Below are positions 35,543-42,234 of a DNA stretch of 64,000 nt, in pieces. Every line of letters begins with the position of its first letter. Position 1 is the first letter of the stretch. A program made the translations under genes and the position numbers. The DNA lies in the IMG/VR virus record IMGVR_UViG_3300047510_001751, positions 1-64,000 of that record. One strand, written 5' to 3'. The DNA is from a virus. The notes beneath the pieces were generated by a model, which was not told the origin of the DNA, did no database searches, and saw only the letters and a list, made by a program, of their open reading frames with translations.

Positions 35543-36427
35543 TCAATCTTCTTCAGCCAAACGAGCGAAGTAACTCAGAGCATCATCATCTTCATCAGAT
35601 TTAAACGACGGAGTAGAAACAGGTTCACGCTCACGAGTCACGGTAGCGACAGGAGCAGGATCTTCATCTTCCTCATACTGAGCCTGACGAACTTCGGGAG
35701 CAGTATTCAGAACAGCACTCATACGAGTTTCGAGTTCTTCATAAGTCTTAAATTCACCAGCATTAGTGAAAGCTTCGAGAGAATACTCTTGCTTCCAAAT
35801 AGCTTCTAGCTCGTCATCATCGTTGCTAAGAACAGCAGGAGCAGCAAACTCAGAAGCATCATAGTTCCAGTAACCACCAATGGTACGGATCTTGATTTTG
35901 AAGTTAGCTCCTTCCCAAAGATCAAAGACATTTACAGGAGTCTCATCTTGAAACTCAGGTTGCATGGCAGCAAGAATCTTATCATGAATCTTCTTACCAT
36001 ACTTGAACAAGAACACCTTACCATTATTGTCTGGGTTCTTAGGATCGTTTACAACATAGATGTTGCTGTAGTAAGAAAGCTTACGCTTACGCTGACGAGC
36101 TACATCTTTATCAGATTCATGACCACTGTTCCACAGCTTAGTGTTGGTGGCACAGATGGGGCACTTATCACCATTGGTGGTGGGGCAGTTATCAATCAGC
36201 CAACCACCAGGACCTTTGAAGGCATGGTTGTAAACTTTAGCCCAAGGCACGCTCTCTCCTTCGGGAGCGGGCAGGAAACGGACAACGGCATAGCCGTTAC
36301 CCGAAGCGTCAAGTTCGGGCTTCCAGAGCCTATCGTCGGCACCATTGTTGGTGCTGGACTTTTCAAGCTCCTTCTGGAGAAACTCGAAACTGCTCTGGGA
36401 CTTACGCTTAAGATCAGCAAAAGACAT
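35543..36427 (-). CDS. 32: Single-stranded DNA-binding protein gp32
   Basis: 294 residues. 'YAVVRFLPAPEGESVPWAKV', 'YNHAF' and 'CPTTNGDKCPIC' give the His-Cys-Cys-Cys zinc site of T4 gp32; the N-terminus 'SFADLKRKSQSSFEFLQKEL' is the cooperative LAST-type region and the C-terminus is acidic ('EEDEDPAPV', 'SDEDDDALSYFARLAEED'), as expected for partner-protein binding. It coats DNA in replication and recombination. A sigma70-like promoter with its -35 in a hairpin loop lies upstream, giving a ~50-base leader that might allow translational autocontrol as in T4. Confidence 0.93.
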   Translation of the reverse strand: MSFADLKRKSQSSFEFLQKELEKSSTNNGADDRLWKPELDASGNGYAVVRFLPAPEGESVPWAKVYNHAFKGPGGWLIDNCPTTNGDKCPICATNTKLWNSGHESDKDVARQRKRKLSYYSNIYVVNDPKNPDNNGKVFLFKYGKKIHDKILAAMQPEFQDETPVNVFDLWEGANFKIKIRTIGGYWNYDASEFAAPAVLSNDDDELEAIWKQEYSLEAFTNAGEFKTYEELETRMSAVLNTAPEVRQAQYEEDEDPAPVATVTREREPVSTPSFKSDEDDDALSYFARLAEED

Positions 36428-36482
36428 ACGGATTTCCTTGGATAATTTGGATTTGGCTTGTGTGACGCTGAATCACCTAGAC

Positions 36483-36523
36483 ATCATAGCACAGGCTCAA
36501 GGGAGCGTCAATCCCCTTGAGCC
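36483..36523 (-). promoter_or_regulatory. gp32 promoter with -35 inside an 11-bp hairpin
   Basis: TTGACG (36511-36506), 17-base spacer, TATGAT (36488-36483) on the minus strand. Arms AGGCTCAAGGG (36492-36502 plus-sense) and CCCTTGAGCCT flank a ten-base loop holding the -35 box. No U-tract follows, so termination is uncertain. The hairpin overlaps the 3' end of the upstream gene. Confidence 0.75.
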
Positions 36524-36849
36524 TCTAGTTGGTCTTTCATGACACGGACTTTCTCAAGTAAGTCATCAAACATAGCCCCCATGGTCTTGCCAGGAGTAGC
36601 TCCAAGCATAACAGCAGCTTGCTTCATGCTTTCAGCCATCTCCATGGCTTCGGGATCATCGCTTAAACAAATTCTAGCATGAAAGATTTTTTGTTTTTCG
36701 ATCAGTTGTTCCATCACTTCAAAATATTGAAGTTTCTTTTCCTTGTTTAAAACAGCAAAAGCAACCATAGATCTCATACAGAACTGTTGAAGTTCTGCCA
36801 TTTCTTGAAGATCACCCCGAACCATTTCGGATTTAAAAAAGTTTCCCAT
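36508..36849 (-). CDS. DUF1825-like protein
   Basis: 113 residues, all-helical. 'MGNFFKSEMVRGDLQEMAEL' then 'KLQYFEVMEQLIEKQKIFHA', 'RICLSDDPEAMEM' follow the pattern of the cyanobacterial DUF1825 family (start 'FF.SE.V', 'F.E.ME.L.....IF..R..LSDD'). Function unknown in hosts; its presence between gp32 and gp33 is usual in T4-like cyanophages. Host origin is likely. Two bases separate it from gp33. Confidence 0.75.
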   Translation of the reverse strand: MGNFFKSEMVRGDLQEMAELQQFCMRSMVAFAVLNKEKKLQYFEVMEQLIEKQKIFHARICLSDDPEAMEMAESMKQAAVMLGATPGKTMGAMFDDLLEKVRVMKDQLEAQGD

Positions 36850-36851
36850 AG

Positions 36852-37070
36852 TTATACAAGCATGAGTTTTGCTCGTGAAGTTTTCTTCATGAAGTTAAGC
36901 TTCTGAGCATCGTATTTAAGTTTTTCTTTTAGTGGCTTTGACATCAGTTTAGAAACTGATTCAATTTCAATCTCATTATGTTCACAGTAGTGAATGATAG
37001 CATCAATATAATTCATTGAATTGTCGTGAGCTATTTTTTCAACCTCCTGAGCAAACTTAGTAGGCGTCAT
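36852..37070 (-). CDS. 33: Late transcription co-activator gp33
   Basis: 72 residues from ATG at 37070 ('MTPTKFAQEVEKIAHDNSM'), which follows the upstream stop by four bases; an upstream ATG at 37097 in the same frame would overlap the exonuclease gene by 23 bases. 'MNYIDAIIHYCEHNEIEIES', 'LKEKLKYDAQKLNFMKK' match cyanophage gp33, which bridges RNA polymerase, sigma gp55 and sliding clamp at late promoters. Its presence fits the many TATAAATA boxes in this window. Confidence 0.82.
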   Translation of the reverse strand: MTPTKFAQEVEKIAHDNSMNYIDAIIHYCEHNEIEIESVSKLMSKPLKEKLKYDAQKLNFMKKTSRAKLMLV

Positions 37071-37074
37071 AAAA

Positions 37075-37767
37075 TTATTCTCTAATATTTCTTTCATACC
37101 TCTGTTCGTATTCTTGAATGTATTGTTGTAATTTAATAAAATATTCTTTTTTGGGAGGCTGAATACTCACTTGTGTTTCGCCGTTTTCACAAGCAACAAT
37201 AGTAACTAACTGCTCTACCTTCAGATTATAAAGTTCCTGTAGCATACAAGCATATGCCACTTCTTGAACGTAATAATCGTAGAGATACTCTTCTTTCTTT
37301 TCTTCGGCTGAAGTTTTAAAGTCGATGATAGAAAGTTTACCGTTGTACTCAGCAATACAATCTACACGACCAGCAATTCCAAGAGTGTCAGAATAAAGGC
37401 CAGCCTCTTGTAAGTATATGTTATTTATATTATCAAGAATTTTACGTGAGGAATTGAACATAATCCAAACCAAAGGATATTCCTTATAAAGATCTACATT
37501 ATGTTCGTTGTTCAGGTAATTCTCTACCAGTTTATGATAACGATTACCACGAGTAGTGGAGCGAGAAGAGATTCGGTTTGCTTTATCCTCACCAACTCTC
37601 GCCCGCCACTTAGCAATGATTTCCTTTTTCTTTGGGTTGTTGCTAATCACAGTGGTAACTGATTTGTGCTTTTGTCCAGTGGGAGTATTGTAATACCTCC
37701 GACCTTCAATCATAACGGTGTTCATTTCAATAGGCTCAATCAGCCCAACATGATTAAAAACTTTCAT
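37075..37767 (-). CDS. PD-(D/E)XK exonuclease
   Basis: 230 residues. 'VTTVISNNPKKKEIIAKWRA', 'RGNRYHKLVENYL', 'GIAGRVDCIAEYNGKLSIID' followed by FKTS give the RecB/Cas4-like PD-(D/E)XK motifs (His, G..D, IDFKT); 'YYVQEVAYACMLQELY' is the Q-x-x-x-Y motif. Found next to phoH and gp33 in other cyanophages. Probable role in host DNA breakdown or recombination. One-base junction to phoH. Confidence 0.85.
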   Translation of the reverse strand: MKVFNHVGLIEPIEMNTVMIEGRRYYNTPTGQKHKSVTTVISNNPKKKEIIAKWRARVGEDKANRISSRSTTRGNRYHKLVENYLNNEHNVDLYKEYPLVWIMFNSSRKILDNINNIYLQEAGLYSDTLGIAGRVDCIAEYNGKLSIIDFKTSAEEKKEEYLYDYYVQEVAYACMLQELYNLKVEQLVTIVACENGETQVSIQPPKKEYFIKLQQYIQEYEQRYERNIRE

Positions 37768-38520
37768 TTACATTCCCAAATTAATTTTAGCGATAAGATA
37801 AGACTTCACAAGACCAGAGCGAACGATGTCTTCAATACCAAATTCGATAAGTGAAAACTCATCCATGTTCTGAAGAATTCGTTGGAAATCAATGATACCA
37901 GTTCGTTCGTTAGTACGTTGTAGGTCCGACTGACTAGCATCACCACAGAACATAATCTTACTATCTTGACCGATACGAGTCATAATAGAATCAAGTTCGT
38001 GGAAGTTAAGGTTCTGACATTCATCAACAATTACAATTGAATTGTCGAGGGTAGAACCACGAAGGAAAGATGTACTCCAGAAACTGATTGTTTCTTGTTG
38101 TTTGAGGTTGTCGTACAACATGTCAAACGAAGGATCGTCTGGCAGCTCAAACATATACTTTACCATATTCTTGTATGGGATTTGGTAAAGCGATGACTTG
38201 TCTTCGTGTGTGCCAGGAAGGAAACCAATTTCTCTAGTAGCAACTAGAGAGCGAACGATGTAAATCTTTTCGTAAGGTGTTTTTTCATCTAGAACATCAC
38301 GAAGAGCAAGGTAGAGGGCAACGAATGTCTTACCCGTTCCAGCGGCACCATAGGCAAAGATGTTTTGACCAGTTCCATATTGTTCAAACATTTTAGTTTG
38401 ATTTTCTGTAAGAGGTTCAATGTCAAGAAGATAATCTGAATTGATTGGCTTCTTTCTTCTCATTTGCTTAGCACTCATACCATTAAGGTCTGGAGTATTT
38501 CTTTTTCTTGCTCTTGGCAT
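37768..38520 (-). CDS. phoH: PhoH-like ATPase
   Basis: 250 residues. Walker A 'GAAGTGKT', 'FLPGTHEDK', Walker B 'SIVIVDECQNL', and 'IMFCGDASQSD' are all clear; the PhoH fold is a P-loop NTPase of the superfamily I helicase type. Widespread in marine phages, including phosphate-starvation contexts, but its role is unclear. No Pho box could be recognised. Preceded by a 20-base gap. Confidence 0.92.
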   Translation of the reverse strand: MPRARKRNTPDLNGMSAKQMRRKKPINSDYLLDIEPLTENQTKMFEQYGTGQNIFAYGAAGTGKTFVALYLALRDVLDEKTPYEKIYIVRSLVATREIGFLPGTHEDKSSLYQIPYKNMVKYMFELPDDPSFDMLYDNLKQQETISFWSTSFLRGSTLDNSIVIVDECQNLNFHELDSIMTRIGQDSKIMFCGDASQSDLQRTNERTGIIDFQRILQNMDEFSLIEFGIEDIVRSGLVKSYLIAKINLGM

Positions 38521-38540
38521 AGTTGTTTATAGTGATTAAT

Positions 38541-38783
38541 TTACCATTGAACACGAGAACCAGGGGCTTTTGCCACTTTGTTCTTCATAATATCAGCCCA
38601 ACCTGGATGAGTTTTATTCATCTTGTCTTTCCAATCTCCGACTTCACCAACGCCAGCTACACCAGCGGACCAATCCTTATCCCATTGGGGATTATCTTTT
38701 CTCCACTGATCATACTCCACCATTGACATGTAGAGTTCTTGTTTCTCTCCAGTTTCTTTATGAATTACAGGGTATGTTGGCAT
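38541..38783 (-). CDS. Conserved cyanophage hypothetical protein (80 aa)
   Basis: Start chosen at 38783 (MPTYPVIHKETG) because its ATG overlaps the thyX TGA (TGATG); an in-frame ATG 9 bases upstream is possible. 'MPTYPV' resembles the first residues of FmdB-type zinc-ribbon proteins, but the Cys pairs are missing, so it may be a derivative. Trp-rich middle ('WRKDNPQWDKDWSAG') and 'HPGWADIMKNKVAKAPGS'. Function unknown. Confidence 0.7.
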   Translation of the reverse strand: MPTYPVIHKETGEKQELYMSMVEYDQWRKDNPQWDKDWSAGVAGVGEVGDWKDKMNKTHPGWADIMKNKVAKAPGSRVQW

Positions 38784-39475
38784 CAGTTCCACTCCAAAGC
38801 TTGGGCAACAGTCGGGAATTGTGTAGAGAAAATTTCTTTACACATCTCAGCAATTTCCATGTGCTCTTTTTGAGTACCATTTGCTGAGCGTAATTCTATA
38901 TAGTGTACCCATGACCGTACAGATCCAGTCATATAAATTCTGGTTGGTACTGCCAAAGGCAATACAAACCTCGAACATTCCTTAGCAACTCCAGCGCCAA
39001 GCATATCATCATACAATTCTTGTGCTTCAGCAAACAGCATTTTCATTCGTCGCTGGAAAGCAATCACAAGTTCAGGATCAAGATCATCAATAGAATTCTG
39101 ACGATTCTTAGTATCCTGACGACGAAGTTCGGGCAAAGGAATTTCTTCGGTCAGAAGATTAGTGTCAGCGTAACGTTGTGAAAATTCTTGATATGTAAAT
39201 GAACGGTGCCGCAAAATTTGAGCCGCCAGTCCACGAGTAGTATTGATTTCTAGGGTCATGTGTGCCTGTTCAAAGACACTCCAATGTCCATGCTGAATAC
39301 AATATTTAAGCAGCCCCGAGATCTTCGGGTTGTCCTGGTTGTTCGGGTTGCTCACTCTCGCTACATACGCCATCATCTCCTCTGCTTTCGGTGTCACTGT
39401 CACCAGCTTCACTGATTGGTTGTTCAAAGATCGTTGGATCGACGGTGTATCCAAATCCACGGGTTGCTCGCTCAT
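38783..39475 (-). CDS. thyX: Flavin-dependent thymidylate synthase ThyX
   Basis: 230 residues from ATG at 39475. The ThyX signature is present as 'RHRSFTYQEFSQRY'; 'GHWSVFEQAHMTLEINTTRG', 'ILRHR' and 'RSWVHYIELR' are further FAD/dUMP-binding segments. Makes dTMP from dUMP, supporting phage DNA synthesis along with NrdAB. The first ~55 codons overlap the end of the upstream gene in another frame. An extended frame to 39535 exists but lacks the usual start. Confidence 0.92.
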   Translation of the reverse strand: MSEQPVDLDTPSIQRSLNNQSVKLVTVTPKAEEMMAYVARVSNPNNQDNPKISGLLKYCIQHGHWSVFEQAHMTLEINTTRGLAAQILRHRSFTYQEFSQRYADTNLLTEEIPLPELRRQDTKNRQNSIDDLDPELVIAFQRRMKMLFAEAQELYDDMLGAGVAKECSRFVLPLAVPTRIYMTGSVRSWVHYIELRSANGTQKEHMEIAEMCKEIFSTQFPTVAQALEWN

Positions 39476-39608
39476 AGTCTGTAAGATTTTTCCGAAGTTT
39501 TTTAATTTGATGCCGACGCTTAAGAATCTCGACATATTGATCTGTACTATATTTTGGGTCTCCTAATGCCTGGGTAAGCATTTTGGTAGCCCGCTTTAAT
39601 GAAGTCAT
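39306..39608 (-). CDS. Small protein overlapping thyX (100 aa)
   Basis: Starts at 39608 directly behind the composite promoter. N-terminal two thirds are basic/helical ('TSLKRATKMLTQAL', 'YVEILKRRHQIKKLRKNLTD', 'YERATRGFGYTVD'), a pattern I recall from small genes preceding thyX in other cyanophages. The last ~55 residues, acidic and Gln/Pro/Glu-rich, are read over the thyX 5' end in a different frame, a 170-base overlap. Function unknown. Confidence 0.65.
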   Translation of the reverse strand: MTSLKRATKMLTQALGDPKYSTDQYVEILKRRHQIKKLRKNLTDYERATRGFGYTVDPTIFEQPISEAGDSDTESRGDDGVCSESEQPEQPGQPEDLGAA

Positions 39609-39631
39609 AAAATCAAAGCAGATTTGTTCGT

Positions 39632-39666
39632 ATCATAACACAAAAAAAGGGGGCTGTCAAGCCCCC
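39632..39666 (-). promoter_or_regulatory. Composite terminator-promoter before the thyX operon
   Basis: Minus strand: GGGGGC-TTGACA-GCCCCC, T7 tract, then TATGAT 17 bases after TTGACA. The hairpin loop is exactly the -35 hexamer (39660-39655) and the U-tract forms part of the spacer. It should end the DUF4278 transcript and start the thyX-phoH-gp33 transcript (start ~39625). Confidence 0.85.
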
Positions 39667-39673
39667 GTCTGAT

Positions 39674-39757
39674 TTATTTCATCGCCATTACCATCTGAGC
39701 TTGGTGTAGACGATTTTGTTTTTGAATTTGTTTACGAATAACATTCAACCAATTCAT
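39674..39757 (-). CDS. Micro-protein (27 aa)
   Basis: ATG at 39757 with a perfect AGGAGGT Shine-Dalgarno 5-11 bases upstream; the ATG overlaps the TGA of the DUF4278 gene (ATGA). Short basic/Gln-rich peptide (begins 'MNWLNVIRKQIQKQ'). Ends just before the composite terminator. Very short, but translation signals are strong. Confidence 0.55.
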   Translation of the reverse strand: MNWLNVIRKQIQKQNRLHQAQMVMAMK

Positions 39758-39912
39758 TTTGCTACCTCCTGATTGTGGCAAGGACGATAGGCAACACCAC
39801 GATAAGTGTTTGCTGGATGTGCTGGGGCATGTGTTTCGGAATACCACTTTTGATATTCTTGCTTTGGGGTTTCAGTGTTGTACTTACATCCACGATAAGT
39901 TGCTTGTGACAT
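39754..39912 (-). CDS. DUF4278 (PirA-like) small protein
   Basis: 52 residues with AAGGAGA in front. Two 'TYRG' motifs ('QATYRGCKYN' and 'NTYRGVAYRP') identify the DUF4278 family of small cyanobacterial proteins. One member, PirA, binds PII and adjusts arginine/nitrogen flux. The mRNA leader carries two tandem glutamine-riboswitch-like units, and glutamine-II ('downstream peptide') riboswitches in marine cyanobacteria and phages control similarly small peptides. A role in redirecting host nitrogen control is therefore plausible, as inference from family and leader. Confidence 0.72.
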   Translation of the reverse strand: MSQATYRGCKYNTETPKQEYQKWYSETHAPAHPANTYRGVAYRPCHNQEVAK

Positions 39913-39945
39913 TAGGTTTTCTCCTTAGGGTTTTAAGTTAAAGAG

Positions 39946-40041
39946 CGTTCCTTCAGTCGGCTTTTGCGTTCGCTATTTCCAAATAGCGAATGAACGATCC
40001 GTTCCGAGTCGGCTTACTTCCGTCGCCAATGGCGATGAACG
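39946..40041 (-). ncRNA. Tandem glutamine-riboswitch-like elements
   Basis: Unit 1 (40041-40000, minus): CGTTCATC, hairpin GCC-ATT-GGC, ACGGAAGTAAG, then CGGAACG. Unit 2 (39996-39946): CGTTCATTCGC, hairpin GCTATTT/AAATAGC, then CCGACTGAAGGAACG. The order CGUUCAUC-hairpin-GACGGAAGUA..-CGAAGGAACG is the glnA RNA consensus as I recall it. Unit 1 keeps the GGAAGUA core, unit 2 the GAAGGAACG end; each departs somewhere. A promoter lies immediately upstream and the DUF4278 gene 34 bases downstream. Confidence 0.65.
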
Positions 40042-40049
40042 ATAGGAGT

Positions 40050-40078
40050 ATTTTAGCACTCCTATCGTATCTAGTCAA
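40050..40078 (-). promoter_or_regulatory. Sigma70-type promoter with -10 in a hairpin loop
   Basis: TTGACT (40078-40073), 17-base spacer, TAAAAT (40055-40050). CGATAGGAGT and ACTCCTATCG flank the -10 as an inverted repeat, so the region can cruciform or serve as an operator. Transcription would begin right at the first riboswitch unit. Confidence 0.7.
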
Positions 40079-40080
40079 CT

Positions 40081-40106
40081 AATATTGTATTTTTTTATAC
40101 AATATT
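40081..40106. terminator. AT-rich hairpin after speD
   Basis: AATATTGTAT-T6-ATACAATATT: perfect 10-bp arms directly after the speD stop. In the minus direction the loop is A-rich and no U-tract follows, so terminator function is uncertain. Confidence 0.4.
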
Positions 40107-40107
40107 T

Positions 40108-40434
40108 TTATCGTATAATATATTCTAATGTGTAATCTTTCGCTTTTAATTGTTCGATGATAATGTCACAAGCAATCTTGGGTTCAGAATCTCCACAAGT
40201 AAATACATCTACAGCAGCTTCTCCTTTCTCTGGCCAAGTATGAATACTAATATGACTTTCAGAAAGTAAACAAATTGCTGTCACACCTTGTGGTTTAAAT
40301 TGGTGTGACATAGTTTGTAGAACATGTGCTCCACATGCTTCTGCCGAATTCTCAAGCAAATCACATAGAAAAAACTCATTATCTAATAAAGATAATGAGC
40401 ATCCATACAGGTTGAGTAAGTAATGCTTTCCCAT
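40108..40434 (-). CDS. speD: S-adenosylmethionine decarboxylase SpeD
   Basis: 108 residues, the size of the bacterial class 1B proenzyme. 'LLSESHISIHTWPE' contains the Glu-Ser self-cleavage site (the Ser becomes the pyruvoyl group) and 'GEAAVDVFTCG' the catalytic Cys. Produces decarboxylated SAM for polyamine synthesis, a common accessory function of cyanophages, perhaps supporting DNA condensation or photosystem protection. Last gene of the cluster starting at ~43.5 kb; its start follows the previous TAA directly. Confidence 0.92.
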   Translation of the reverse strand: MGKHYLLNLYGCSLSLLDNEFFLCDLLENSAEACGAHVLQTMSHQFKPQGVTAICLLSESHISIHTWPEKGEAAVDVFTCGDSEPKIACDIIIEQLKAKDYTLEYIIR

Positions 40435-40683
40435 TTAAATTAACCAAAGTGTATCGTTGTTTCCTTCACAACATTTTCTAATTTTAATATCATATCCTTT
40501 TTCCATAAGCAATCTAGCATCTGGCATAGCCTCTTGTAAATTTGTATAGAAAAAAACTTCAGAATATTTTTTTGTTAGAACTGCTGTCCCATTTTTATTA
40601 ATTCTTTTTAATACTTTTGTATCTTTTAAATTATTATTTTTCCAAACTTGAATACAATAAGTATTTTTCCAGCTTCCTGCCAT
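40435..40683 (-). CDS. Hypothetical protein (82 aa)
   Basis: 82 residues, basic N-terminal half ('YCIQVWKNNNLKDTKVLKRI') and 'LLMEKGYDIKIRKCCEG' near the end. No family recognised. ATG overlaps the previous gene's TAA (TAATG), and its own stop adjoins speD, so it is translated as part of the run of coupled genes. Confidence 0.65.
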   Translation of the reverse strand: MAGSWKNTYCIQVWKNNNLKDTKVLKRINKNGTAVLTKKYSEVFFYTNLQEAMPDARLLMEKGYDIKIRKCCEGNNDTLWLI

Positions 40684-40940
40684 TATCGTTTCCTTTTTTC
40701 TTCTTTGGGTGGTTTATTTCCCCAAAGTTTGGGGTTTACTCTACCTTCGGATTGCTTAAATGATTTTAATCCTTCACGATATCTATCCCAATAATAATCA
40801 AATAATTCAATTTTGTTTCTAGGGATTGCTATATCGTAGGTAATTGCTCCATCAATTTCATAAGTTACGATGTATGCTGTGTATGGCAAATTTCGATCAT
40901 TTGCTAGTTCAGGATCACAGTTTTGATGAAGAATCACCAT
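40683..40940 (-). CDS. Hypothetical protein (85 aa)
   Basis: Start taken at 40940 (MVILHQNCDPELAN), whose ATG overlaps the stop of the upstream gene (TGATG); the longer frame to 40958 would overlap more. Beta-rich centre ('YTAYIVTYEIDGAITYDIAI') and a Lys/Glu/Arg-rich tail. No function recognised. Coupled to both neighbours by overlapping stop/start codons. Confidence 0.65.
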   Translation of the reverse strand: MVILHQNCDPELANDRNLPYTAYIVTYEIDGAITYDIAIPRNKIELFDYYWDRYREGLKSFKQSEGRVNPKLWGNKPPKEEKRKR

Positions 40941-41374
40941 CAACCACGTCCCCCCCACTTAATATTGGGGAACGCTTCTTCTACACAAGCACGAGTAATT
41001 TTATACTTTCTACCAAGAGATTTATCTTTCACAAGAACAAGAAGATCCGCTTCTTCTTCTTGAAGACCTTCGAGAAGTTGAATAAAAAGATTTTCTCTGG
41101 TAGTCTGGTTGATTGAAGAATTGCCGCCCTTGAAGAAAAGGTACAGCTTACGATACTCATGCTCTAGGACAGTATGCTCTGTACCCTTGGGAGCGTCGTT
41201 GGGCGTAAATGGAACTTTTCCCTCAGGTAACATAGAAATCACGCTTTCATCAAAGTTAGCGATGAGTAGGGAGCGAAGAGCAGGAGTATTGTATTCGTTG
41301 AGAAGTTTGATCTTTTCAGCTTTAGTTTTGGCGTTGCTCACTTTTTGGAGCACTTCGGAAATTAGCAATTTCAT
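40940..41374 (-). CDS. Conserved cyanophage protein (DUF6433-like, 144 aa)
   Basis: 144 residues, helical. 'ISEVLQKVSNAKTKAEKIKL', 'LLIANFDESVISMLPEG', and the C-terminal 'YKITRACVEEAFPNIKWGG' are a recurrent combination in T4-like cyanophages that I believe is DUF6433; function unknown. The C-terminal half has a long acidic helix. Starts with ATGA overlap on RNase H. Position between RNase H and small genes suggests a replication or transcription support role, which is unproven. Confidence 0.7.
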   Translation of the reverse strand: MKLLISEVLQKVSNAKTKAEKIKLLNEYNTPALRSLLIANFDESVISMLPEGKVPFTPNDAPKGTEHTVLEHEYRKLYLFFKGGNSSINQTTRENLFIQLLEGLQEEEADLLVLVKDKSLGRKYKITRACVEEAFPNIKWGGRG

Positions 41375-42234
41375 TTCTTAAATGGCGAGGAACTACGAAA
41401 ATAAAACACTTCCATCAAATCAGTTAATTGATTTTGCTGAAAGTATTCTAATGAGATTTGTTTGTCGTTAATATTTATAGTGTTAAATTGATCTAGGATC
41501 TTTTGTTCAAGATCTTCTGGCACATAATCTAGATCAATAAGAGTTCTGTTCCTATAGTAATTATCAATTTCTGATTTAGTTTTACAAAACACTGATGGAT
41601 CTTGATCTACCCAAAGATTTAATTTCTTTTGGCTGATGGGTTTTTGTCTTTTTTCAGCTACAAAAGTATCATCATCAGACAAAAAGTTAGGAATGCCATC
41701 TGACTTATCACCTTTAATAATATGCTCTTTAATAAAAGCATATGGGTCGTCAGATGAAATATAACTTTTCATGATAGGGTTGTATTGATACACCCCAGGA
41801 TACTTGTGAAGTTGAATAAAATCTTTATCTCCAGAAAGAATTAAAACTTTTTCTTTCGGTTTCTTGTGTCGGCACAATACGGAGATTACATCATCAGCTT
41901 CAGCACCATATACTTCCATCACTTTGTATGGAAAGTATTCTTTAATTTCATCACGAATTTTATTCAAGACATCAAAGATTGAATGCCAATCTAGTCCAGA
42001 ACTTTTACGATCTTTCTTTCTATTATATTTGTAGTAGGGAAAGAAATCTTTTCTCCAATAGTGTTTGCTATCGTAAGCTAAAACTACTTCCCCATATTCT
42101 TGTTTATATTGTTTCTCATAAGCAATTAAACTTCTGAGAACCATATGACGAACCAATTTTTCATTAAGGTCGTCTTTCTTAAGTTGTGCCATCAAGTTAC
42201 TAATCATAACTTGATTCATGTCAATAATAATCAT
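41371..42234 (-). CDS. rnh: RNase H (5'-3' exonuclease of FEN type)
   Basis: 287 residues from ATG at 42234 ('MIIIDMNQVMISNLMAQ'). Metal-binding acidic residues of FEN/T4 RNase H family are visible: 'IIIDMNQ', 'VVLAYDSK', 'EVYGAEADDVISVL', 'ILSGDKDFIQL', 'KGDKSDGIPNF'. Removes RNA primers from lagging-strand fragments. An earlier ATG at 42261 is in frame but reads a Lys/Arg string over the neighbour; the internal start has AAGAGG in front. Confidence 0.88.
   Translation of the reverse strand: MIIIDMNQVMISNLMAQLKKDDLNEKLVRHMVLRSLIAYEKQYKQEYGEVVLAYDSKHYWRKDFFPYYKYNRKKDRKSSGLDWHSIFDVLNKIRDEIKEYFPYKVMEVYGAEADDVISVLCRHKKPKEKVLILSGDKDFIQLHKYPGVYQYNPIMKSYISSDDPYAFIKEHIIKGDKSDGIPNFLSDDDTFVAEKRQKPISQKKLNLWVDQDPSVFCKTKSEIDNYYRNRTLIDLDYVPEDLEQKILDQFNTININDKQISLEYFQQNQLTDLMEVFYFRSSSPFKK

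Noticed and set aside
40081-40106. AT hairpin as a firm terminator for speD
   Set aside because: Perfect stem but the following minus-strand bases are not a U-tract; listed only with low confidence.
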